A stretch of 64,000 nucleotides of DNA from Candidatus Omnitrophota bacterium (GTDB taxonomy: Bacteria; Omnitrophota; Gorgyraeia; 2-02-FULL-51-18). Shown here piece by piece: positions 57,799 to 64,000 of this stretch. Positions within the stretch are counted from its first letter, which is position 1. The number at the start of each line of letters is the position of its first letter. The notes under the pieces are model-generated. The model saw nothing but the letters and a program-made list of their open reading frames with translations. It did not search any database and was not told the origin of the DNA. The stretch lies in contig JAJVIE010000002.1 of assembly GCA_022072175.1 (NCBI GenBank), positions 36,448 through 100,447 of the forward strand, in the 5' to 3' direction. The position numbers and the translations under genes are program-made.

Positions 57799-59907
57799 TT
57801 ATAATCTTATATTTAAAGGGATTGGAGTATCAATTTTCTTTATATTTACTTTAAATTGCATAAATAAAGAAGAACCTTCTCTTAATAAAGAGACGTCTGT
57901 AATAGATTCTATCCTATTATCTTGTTTCATTGAAGCGATTAAATTATCTCTTATTTCTTCCAAAGAGAGAAATTTACCTCCTATCTCAACTCCTACTCCC
58001 AAGGTAGGATGATTTTTTAAGTCTCCCTTAGAGTATTGAAGTTTCAAGATAATAGCCTGGGCCATATTATCCGTACTATTTATAACACTTAAATCCCCAT
58101 TTTGAGCTATGATTAAATCAAAATCCTTACTTACTTTTAAATCTACTCCTAATGATTTTTCCACGGGAGTTAAGTTAGCGTTGATGGATACTTCCTTTCC
58201 TTCGGGAATTGGAGAAAAGTTGTTGACTATTTGTTGAGGGATTAAAATAGAATCTCCCGGCCTTAAAACATTCTTTTGAGTGGAACTAATGTCTTGAGTT
58301 ATGTAAGGGGCTTTTAGATTATTCAAAGAAGCTATCTCAACCCATCTCTCAGCGTTCCCTAATTCTTGTAAGGCTAGTTGCTCTAAATCTACCCCCACTT
58401 GCAGGGTAGTTTGCTTAACCGCCGGCAATGTTTGTAAATTAAGTCCATCAATGAAAAGTTCTTCTAGTTTATTTAATTTCTCAGTGTTATCTTCTTTGAA
58501 GATCTCAGAAAATGAAAGTATAGTATTTATTGCACTTAATGCTTCATTAAAGGCAAAAAGGATATCATACTCTAAGTTAGTAGTCTCTTTTCCGACTTCC
58601 GCTTTTAAAGTAGCGGTTCTGTCAAATATATCATCATAAGCACTATCGCCTAAATTAAATGCATCCTCTGCATTGGCCTTAACCCTTAAAAGTTCTTCCC
58701 TAACGTCCTCGTAAAAGGATTTAGGTAAGTTAACCAACTCTGCTATTTCGGCATTAGTAGCGTCTACGGTTGCCTTTCCGAGATCAGTGTAAGGTATATC
58801 AAAGAGAGCCTCATTTAAGTTTAATAAGGTTTCAACTGGATTAGGTAAAGATACTGAATTTATATTTTTAGGAAGAGTCTTTTTAATTACTCTTTCTTTA
58901 CCCTGAATTATACCACTACTTTTAGATTGTTCTTGATATTTAGATAAAACTAATAAGGTGTTTAATGCTTTAACGGTAGTTACTGTATTTCTAACGATTC
59001 TACGAGAAACATCTCCAGCGGTAATTCCGACCCCTGCTATCGCCTTTGCTACTAGATGAATCTTTCTAAAAGGTTCTAATACCGTAGAATTATAGGTTGA
59101 TTCTACGTTACGCATAATATCTGATACGGAGGCAAAGATTCCTCTAGCTACGTCCAATTTAGACGTAACCTTATTTATTACATTATCAATGCTTCCCAAA
59201 GCCCCTAAAATACCACCAACTTCCGCATCTTCAAATTGAAAGTTACCAAGAACTTTAAATTCCATTTCGTAATCATATAAGAGACTACGCTCGGCCGTAC
59301 GCTTCATTGTGAACTTCAATAACTCCACAATCAAAAACTCACCGTCTTTAAAGTTCTTGAATACTAACCTAGCGTTCTTAGCTGTGTTAGTTGTATTTAT
59401 TTTCTTATAATGATAATAAGCCCTAAACCAGTTTCTAAGGTCTTGGAAAACCTCATAACCAGACTTGAATTTCATTTCTCTAGGTTTTGCGATTACTTTA
59501 CCAGTAGTAGAATCAACTCCCGTAACCCCTCTGAAAGGAGAAACTCCAGTAGTTCCCGAAATAGTAAGGGTTTTATAACGCATCCCAGAATGCGAAACTA
59601 CCGTCCCTCCTTGGGTGGGTTTAATTGAAATAGAAGGATCCTCCGTTTGAGTGATAGCTGTTGGAGGTAAGGGTAAAGAAAAATCCTTAAAAGGAGTATT
59701 TGATGTTCTCGATTCCAAGTCAAGAACGCTGAAAGTGTAGGGAAAAGGGAGCTTATTCCAAGCACCTGATGGATTCTTAGAGGATATGACTTCCTCGAAA
59801 CCACTAGGAACGATCTCAGCGGGATCGGAAACTAACCCTAATTCGGCCCCAATTCCTTTTACAGACTCAAGAATATTGTTACCTAATCCGGCTAGATTGC
59901 TAGGCAT
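57799..59907 (-). CDS. Baseplate protein with LysM and gp25/W-like domain
   Basis: The 702-residue protein starts with a tail-associated domain (SFSVLDLESRTSN-like region with LPLPPTAITQTEDPSI, PTQGGTVVSHSGMRYKTLTISG) similar to tail/LysM proteins linking tube and baseplate. A helical middle follows. Residues about 500-560 (VGVDLEQLALQELGNAERWVEIASLNNLK...LRPGDSILIP) form a LysM-like unit, and 585-702 (DLIIAQNGDLSVINSTDNMAQAIILKLQYSKGDLKNHPTLG) match the gp25/W lysozyme-like baseplate domain. This fusion combines baseplate parts usually encoded separately. A late-type promoter is about 30 bases upstream. Confidence 0.78.
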   Translation of the reverse strand: MPSNLAGLGNNILESVKGIGAELGLVSDPAEIVPSGFEEVISSKNPSGAWNKLPFPYTFSVLDLESRTSNTPFKDFSLPLPPTAITQTEDPSISIKPTQGGTVVSHSGMRYKTLTISGTTGVSPFRGVTGVDSTTGKVIAKPREMKFKSGYEVFQDLRNWFRAYYHYKKINTTNTAKNARLVFKNFKDGEFLIVELLKFTMKRTAERSLLYDYEMEFKVLGNFQFEDAEVGGILGALGSIDNVINKVTSKLDVARGIFASVSDIMRNVESTYNSTVLEPFRKIHLVAKAIAGVGITAGDVSRRIVRNTVTTVKALNTLLVLSKYQEQSKSSGIIQGKERVIKKTLPKNINSVSLPNPVETLLNLNEALFDIPYTDLGKATVDATNAEIAELVNLPKSFYEDVREELLRVKANAEDAFNLGDSAYDDIFDRTATLKAEVGKETTNLEYDILFAFNEALSAINTILSFSEIFKEDNTEKLNKLEELFIDGLNLQTLPAVKQTTLQVGVDLEQLALQELGNAERWVEIASLNNLKAPYITQDISSTQKNVLRPGDSILIPQQIVNNFSPIPEGKEVSINANLTPVEKSLGVDLKVSKDFDLIIAQNGDLSVINSTDNMAQAIILKLQYSKGDLKNHPTLGVGVEIGGKFLSLEEIRDNLIASMKQDNRIESITDVSLLREGSSLFMQFKVNIKKIDTPIPLNIRL

Positions 59908-59938
59908 TTAAGGATCTCCATGTATAATTTTTATAGTT

Positions 59939-59950
59939 AAATTATATCAA
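59939..59950 (-). promoter_or_regulatory. Late-type promoter element before the LysM/gp25 baseplate gene
   Basis: The minus strand reads TTGATATAATTT with the hexamer at 59941-59946, between the 423-residue tail gene and the LysM/gp25 gene. Confidence 0.7.
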
Positions 59951-59969
59951 AGGGGGGTAAACAGGCTTT

Positions 59970-61241
59970 TTAGAAAGGCACTCCGGCAATAGTTAAGAGA
60001 TCTTCTATTGATTGAAGCCTAGCTTGCTCGGAGGCTAAGATGTTAGCTGTCTGGTTTTGTGCCCCAATTCTAAAATTCTTAATTCTTATTGTCCCTCGGG
60101 AAGTATCAGCTAAATCGACTGCGGCGGTATATCTTGGAGTATAGAAAGGGGGCATGGCGTTATTTATGGCGGTAATCCTAGATGAGTGTTGAGAATTCCT
60201 AGTAGAGGCTTCCGTAGTCAATCCCGAAAACGTAGTATCATCAATATCTTTATTTACTTGCCAAGAAGTTAGATAATTCAACGATGTAGTAGCGTTAGTA
60301 GAGGCACTTAAATCAATAAGTGGATCTCCATTGTTATTTATAGCCGTTATTTGTGTATTCAGCTTTGTAATTCTTTCTTGAATAGTGAAATCTAATTGTG
60401 TAGTTAGTTGAGTCATTAAATAATCAAAGCCATTTACAGAATCACTTTTTGCTATACGGTCGGAATTTATAAAACCAGACCATCCACTAAAAATAGTGAC
60501 AGTTCCTGGAGAAATAGTGCCCATACTTAAAACTATAATCTCTAATTCAAACTCGGCCTCGAAAGAGGGCATATCAATATCGGAATCAATAACACTAACC
60601 ACTTGAACAGCTACTTGATCACTTCCTTTTCTTATTAGAAAAGTGTTACCTGGAGAAATTGTAGGGGGAGCTATTAGGACTGTAAAAAATAAAGTAATCT
60701 GAGTAGTAGTTGATGTTATTGTATTAGAAAGATTTATGATTCCGGATACCGAGGGAGAAGTTCCTCCAAACCCATTTTGTAAATAATTCTGTATCTCTAA
60801 TTGTCTGGAGATCCAATAACTTTCTATACTCAAGGTATTGGTAGGGGTATCGAGGAAGTAAGTAAGATCAATTCTATTATTTACGTCAGATAAGCCCCCT
60901 CCATCAAACTCAACGATCCTAACTGGGGCGGTTTGTCCTATAGGTGGATAACATCTATTTGTTGCATCTAGGTTTCCAACTGGCTCTAAGTCCCCTGCTA
61001 TAGTAACAGGAGCGGCAACATATTCCCCAGTCAACATTTCTCTTTCTAAGAGATAATTAGCTAAAACATCCGTATCATAAAAATTAAATAATTTTCTTTG
61101 AGCATTATCGGTGTCAGTTGCTTTTGCTATAACATCACCTTGTTTTAAAATAGATTCTTGTCTTATAGGTATCCCAAAAATTAGCTGTTGTCTTTCGGCT
61201 AATAAGGCATCTATTTCAGCTTGAGTTAAATTTAAAGCCAT
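59970..61241 (-). CDS. Hypothetical tail/baseplate protein
   Basis: The 423-residue protein starts with a helix (MALNLTQAEIDALLAERQQLI), has a beta-rich middle (TSTTTQITLFFTVLIAPPTISPGNTFLIRKG) and a helical, Asn/Thr-rich C-terminus (FTIQERITKLNTQITAINNNGDP; ASEQARLQSIEDLLTIAG). It lies between the spike and LysM/gp25 genes, so it is a baseplate or tail-end component. No family is recognised. AAAGGAT precedes the ATG. Confidence 0.6.
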   Translation of the reverse strand: MALNLTQAEIDALLAERQQLIFGIPIRQESILKQGDVIAKATDTDNAQRKLFNFYDTDVLANYLLEREMLTGEYVAAPVTIAGDLEPVGNLDATNRCYPPIGQTAPVRIVEFDGGGLSDVNNRIDLTYFLDTPTNTLSIESYWISRQLEIQNYLQNGFGGTSPSVSGIINLSNTITSTTTQITLFFTVLIAPPTISPGNTFLIRKGSDQVAVQVVSVIDSDIDMPSFEAEFELEIIVLSMGTISPGTVTIFSGWSGFINSDRIAKSDSVNGFDYLMTQLTTQLDFTIQERITKLNTQITAINNNGDPLIDLSASTNATTSLNYLTSWQVNKDIDDTTFSGLTTEASTRNSQHSSRITAINNAMPPFYTPRYTAAVDLADTSRGTIRIKNFRIGAQNQTANILASEQARLQSIEDLLTIAGVPF

Positions 61242-61244
61242 GAT

Positions 61245-62330
61245 TTAATCCTTTGATTTTACGCTTACACTCCCAACTAAGGAGATTAATGGAGCTACTG
61301 GAGGACCTGAAACAGAGGGAACATTCACATTTATGTAGTGATGGGTGTGGTTTGCAAATTCTGTTAGTAAATTCTCAAATAAAGTAACAGAATAGGCAGC
61401 ATTTTCCCCAACGTCAACTAGAGGGGAATTTATTTTAACTTTAGTTGCAGCCATTATTTCAATTTCACCACTTTTCTTGATAGTAATTTTATTAGTACCA
61501 CCGTCCGAATCTAGTATAATTTCACCAGACTCTCCTTCCATGGTTATTAAAGTACCGGTCGAAGTTTTAATGAAAACCGCATCTGATTTACCATCAATTT
61601 CTAATAAAGTCTTTTTCTCACCTATTTCAGCTTTAAAATTCTCATTCTCTAAATCTAAGGTGAGTTTGGATTTTGGATCTTCAATAATGAAGAGCTTTTC
61701 TTTCATTTGTATTTTAGAAAGAAAATCGAACTCTGGTTTTTCTACGGCATCTGTTTCCTCGCCAACTCTATCCGAAGGAACGAAGTAATGAGCATCCTCT
61801 TTATATACTCCACCTTTACGAATTAACTCAAACTCACCTTCTTTATTGATGAATTGATTTACTCCGTTAAATTCTTGCTTTAAAATCGCTCCGTCTTCCT
61901 TAGTAGCTCCTGTCTCATCTTTATCTAAGGGAGAGACCCCTGCTCCTAAAATAATAGGTAATGAAGTATCACCATTAACAAAAGAGATATAGACTATGTC
62001 CCCTTTTTGCTCTTTAATTAACTTCTTTTTATTACCACTGAAATCATCGGTTGCTTTTCTGAATATTCTCTCATGGTAATTATATTGCCCACCTAAATGA
62101 TTCATCGCCCTTACGTTTGTAAGAATTTGCCCCTCTTTTCTACCGCCTAATATTATGGCATCATAAGTCACTTGAGGGTTTTCAAAAGTAAAGTTTTCTT
62201 CGTCATCTACAAAATTTACGGCTATTATCATACATCTATAAATACCGTAATCAGTCTCAACTTTTAAAGAACTCAAGGTTCCTTTTGCTGGTATATTAGC
62301 GGATTGAATAGAACCATCATATCTTTTCAT
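61245..62330 (-). CDS. Baseplate spike protein (gpV/gp5-like)
   Basis: The 361-residue protein has an N-terminal OB-fold-like part (GTLSSLKVETDYGIYRCMIIAVNF; ILTNVRAMNHLGGQYNY; GDIVYISFVNGDTSLPIILG) and a C-terminal repetitive beta region (TLLEIDGKSDAVFIKTSTG; GEIILDSDGGTNKITIKKSG; GEIEIMAATKVKINSP) that should form a triple-stranded beta-helix needle. It closes with a histidine motif FANHTHHY that can hold metal at the tip. This is the membrane-puncturing spike of contractile tails. It overlaps the hub stop by one base (TAATG) with GGAGATA upstream. Confidence 0.83.
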   Translation of the reverse strand: MKRYDGSIQSANIPAKGTLSSLKVETDYGIYRCMIIAVNFVDDEENFTFENPQVTYDAIILGGRKEGQILTNVRAMNHLGGQYNYHERIFRKATDDFSGNKKKLIKEQKGDIVYISFVNGDTSLPIILGAGVSPLDKDETGATKEDGAILKQEFNGVNQFINKEGEFELIRKGGVYKEDAHYFVPSDRVGEETDAVEKPEFDFLSKIQMKEKLFIIEDPKSKLTLDLENENFKAEIGEKKTLLEIDGKSDAVFIKTSTGTLITMEGESGEIILDSDGGTNKITIKKSGEIEIMAATKVKINSPLVDVGENAAYSVTLFENLLTEFANHTHHYINVNVPSVSGPPVAPLISLVGSVSVKSKD

Positions 62331-63883
62331 TAGGTTATATCTCCGTTAAATTTATAATCTGTAGTTCTTTCAAAGGAATCAAACTTATTTTGAGTTAAGT
62401 AATCTCCAGAAACTCCACGAGTAACAGTTAGACTTTGAACCCAAGAAGATGCTCCTTTATCATCCAATGTGAAAGTATCTTGATACCCTTCAATATAAAA
62501 ATACTTATCTTCGTTGTAAGCAGTTGAACTGTCAAAATGAATAATCTCACCTACTCTAATAGAATTATTCCCTATAATATCAATACTCCCAGATTCAAAC
62601 AAATGACTATATTTATAGTATTCTTGCAATAAGTTGTTATAATCCACAATCAATTGTGGATCTGCTTTCTCTGAGCCTAGTGTAATTAAAGCGTTAATTT
62701 CAGTAATCATACTTCTTAAGCCATGCCTCTTTATACTACTTTGATTTAAAGTAGGTGCTTGAGAGTTCTCAACGGTTATTTGATAACTCTTTATTATTGC
62801 CCAAAAGAGATTATATCGAGCATGGTCATCTTCGCCTAAATCAAACCCTATAACATCTTCTGCACTTAATTCAATTATATTAAAAAAATTAGGATCTGCA
62901 AACTTAGGTATAGTTTGGGAAATATTAGGGTACTCAGCTCCCTCGGTTATTCTCCAAGGGATGGGCCTAAAATGTAATTTAGGATATCCAGTTTTGTCTA
63001 ATTCTGGGAAAAGTTCATGAAAAGGTTCAATTGAATGTGCCTTAAGCCTTTCCCAAGCTATCCCATTTAAGAGTGCCAAGGGGTTTTCTACAGGGAAAGA
63101 ACATTTAGAGGGAGTAAATTTAAATAAATCTGGAATATTCCCATAATAAGGTTCATCCGTGATGTTTATTTCTAGTGCTTTTAGCATTGGACTAGGTAAC
63201 AACCATTGGGTTGCTACTGAATTTAAAGATTTTAAGTCATCCTTTTTAATAATCTTTGAAGGTGCGAATATTAAGTCGTGTAGCAATTTCAATAATCCGT
63301 CAACCGTCTTTCCTTCTGGAGGATTCTTTATAAATGCCCCTGCGGATAATAAAAGAGTTTGATCGAATTGAACTCGGTTATGATAAATCTCAGTGGTTTC
63401 ATAAATAGAGCCAAAATCTCTACCAGAGACGGTGTAATCCACGTCAAACTCACCCCTCTCTTCCCCTATAAATCCCTTAGCTCTTACAGTCTCTATATAA
63501 CCTATACACCTTAAGTAAGGTCTTATATCCGCTAAATCTCTTAAATCAGATTGTTGGATACTTAAAAAGTTTTTTTCTTGAGAATCTGAATGTTTTATTC
63601 TAGGTATATCAATTGCCCCATCATTACACATATAAATAAGACACCATGCTCCTGGGCGAATAAATTGCTTCCAATCCCTATCATTAGCTAATGAAAAGGA
63701 GAAAGTACCTGATGGAGATCTAAGAGTTTTATTAAAAGAAACTTCTTTTAGATAAGAAGAAACGTCAATTCCCTCAGACTCGGCTATGGTAGAAGTAGCC
63801 TCTTCACCATCTAATTCAGGACGTAACCAATTAAAAACTACAATCCTACATTTAGGATTTAAACTTATTGTAGTATTAGACAT
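62330..63883 (-). CDS. Baseplate hub protein (gpD/gp27-like)
   Basis: The 517-residue protein directly precedes the spike gene, as hub proteins do. Its N-terminus (KCRIVVFNWLRPE...DVSSYLKEVSFNKTLRSPSGTFSFSLANDRDW) and FDVDYTVSGRDFGSIYETTEIY match the hub/late-control family, in which domains form a ring at the end of the tail tube. The C-terminus (INSIRVGEIIHFDSS-type region with YFYIEGYQDTFTLDDKGASSWVQSLTVTRG) is the usual beta domain that ends these proteins. AGGGGTAATT precedes the ATG and is part of the 56-bp duplicated segment. Confidence 0.78.
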   Translation of the reverse strand: MSNTTISLNPKCRIVVFNWLRPELDGEEATSTIAESEGIDVSSYLKEVSFNKTLRSPSGTFSFSLANDRDWKQFIRPGAWCLIYMCNDGAIDIPRIKHSDSQEKNFLSIQQSDLRDLADIRPYLRCIGYIETVRAKGFIGEERGEFDVDYTVSGRDFGSIYETTEIYHNRVQFDQTLLLSAGAFIKNPPEGKTVDGLLKLLHDLIFAPSKIIKKDDLKSLNSVATQWLLPSPMLKALEINITDEPYYGNIPDLFKFTPSKCSFPVENPLALLNGIAWERLKAHSIEPFHELFPELDKTGYPKLHFRPIPWRITEGAEYPNISQTIPKFADPNFFNIIELSAEDVIGFDLGEDDHARYNLFWAIIKSYQITVENSQAPTLNQSSIKRHGLRSMITEINALITLGSEKADPQLIVDYNNLLQEYYKYSHLFESGSIDIIGNNSIRVGEIIHFDSSTAYNEDKYFYIEGYQDTFTLDDKGASSWVQSLTVTRGVSGDYLTQNKFDSFERTTDYKFNGDIT

Positions 63884-63891
63884 AATTACCC

Positions 63892-63954
63892 CTAAATGGT
63901 CTTACCAGTATTTGGAGGCACTCCATTTATATTCTGAGTGTTTTTATTAGACAT
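63892..63954 (-). CDS. 20-residue minigene created by the tandem duplication
   Basis: The second copy of the repeat supplies AGGGGTAATT and an ATG at 63954. The frame reads MSNKNTQNI...VPPNTGKTI and stops with TAG at 63892. Its C-terminal dozen residues equal the end of the next upstream frame, and its first three equal the start of the hub protein. It is therefore a chimera that could be translated, but may be only a by-product of duplication. Confidence 0.45.
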   Translation of the reverse strand: MSNKNTQNINGVPPNTGKTI

Positions 63955-63962
63955 AATTACCC

Positions 63963-64000
63963 CTAAATGGTCTTACCAGTATTTGGAGGCACTCCATTTA
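63963..64000 (-). CDS. C-terminal end of an upstream gene (cut by window edge)
   Basis: The frame ends NGVPPNTGKTI then TAG at 63963. The rest lies beyond the right edge, so it could be a tail gene or yet another repeat-derived minigene. Only about 12 codons are visible. Confidence 0.35.
   Translation of the reverse strand, partial: NGVPPNTGKTI

Larger units (their letters stand above)
63874..64000. repeat. Direct repeat with 71-base period at the hub gene start
   Basis: At least 56 bases (63874-63929) recur exactly at 63945-64000, up to the window edge, separated by 15 unique bases. The unit contains a stop codon, the AGGGGTAATT ribosome site and the first three codons (ATGTCTAAT) of the hub gene. 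It may extend beyond the window. A tandem duplication in the phage and an assembly artefact at a contig end are both possible. Confidence 0.85.

Noticed and set aside
1..64000. tRNA or rRNA genes
   Set aside because: I found no cloverleaf-like segment with T-loop consensus in the intergenic gaps; nearly all the sequence is coding. A tRNAscan run would settle this.
63874..64000. Right-edge repeat as a terminal repeat or cohesive end of the phage genome
   Set aside because: The copies are only 71 bases apart and contain translation signals; a virion terminal repeat would appear at both genome ends, which cannot be seen here.

Overview
The window is most of the genome of a large contractile-tailed phage (myovirus-type Caudoviricetes), either as a phage contig or as a prophage. 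It is AT-rich, and nearly all genes lie tightly packed on the minus strand. The host is not named by the sequence. A Gram-negative host fits best: there is a phage-side lipoprotein, a membrane-anchored envelope protein with beta-barrel-like C-terminal strands, and an L-Ala-D-Glu-type M15 endolysin. The partial tyrosine recombinase at the left edge suggests a temperate or integrated element, but no attachment site is visible. A low-G+C Bdellovibrionota-like host is only a guess.

Layout from left to right. (1) 1-5.0 kb is an accessory flank: the 3' end of an integrase (+), then a minus-strand cassette of a membrane protein, two small proteins (one a lipoprotein), a cold-shock-domain protein and a large type IIG-like restriction-modification protein, read from its own sigma70-like promoter. 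(2) 5.0-6.4 kb is a free-standing homing-endonuclease-like gene with zinc motifs. (3) 6.5-19.1 kb is the head and packaging module in reverse order: major capsid protein, scaffold-like protein, prohead protease, a small Cys-rich HTH protein, a Cas4-like nuclease, a ClpP-like protease, GroES, minor head protein, portal, large and small terminase. (4) 19.1-42.6 kb holds replication, recombination and nucleotide metabolism: RuvC-like nuclease, SbcC/SbcD, RecA-like recombinase, dNMP kinase, family A DNA polymerase, primase-helicase fusion, metallophosphoesterase, GroEL, ThyX, Dam-like methylase, intein-bearing B12-type ribonucleotide reductase and a UvsW-like helicase. (5) 42.6-43.2 kb is the only long non-coding stretch, a divergent control region. 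(6) 43.2-44.9 kb is the only plus-strand operon, with the endolysin and a DEDD exonuclease. (7) 44.9-64 kb is a holin-like gene followed by tail fibres and the baseplate (J, LysM/gp25, spike, hub). Tube, sheath and tape-measure genes are not in the window.

Two features tie the genome together. First, a recurring minus-strand element, TTGATATAATTT and close variants (an extended -10 with no clear -35), sits upstream of most head and tail transcription units and is probably the phage's own late promoter. Several copies lie only 6-10 bases from the start codon, which predicts leaderless mRNAs. Second, the phage carries its own protein-folding and proteolysis set: GroES, a ClpP-like protease and a prohead protease in the head module, and a distant GroEL with an altered substrate-binding segment. 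Other unusual points are a zinc-ribbon-like insertion in the DNA polymerase, an intein exactly at the RNR active-site motif, and a 71-bp tandem duplication at the right edge that creates a 20-residue minigene.
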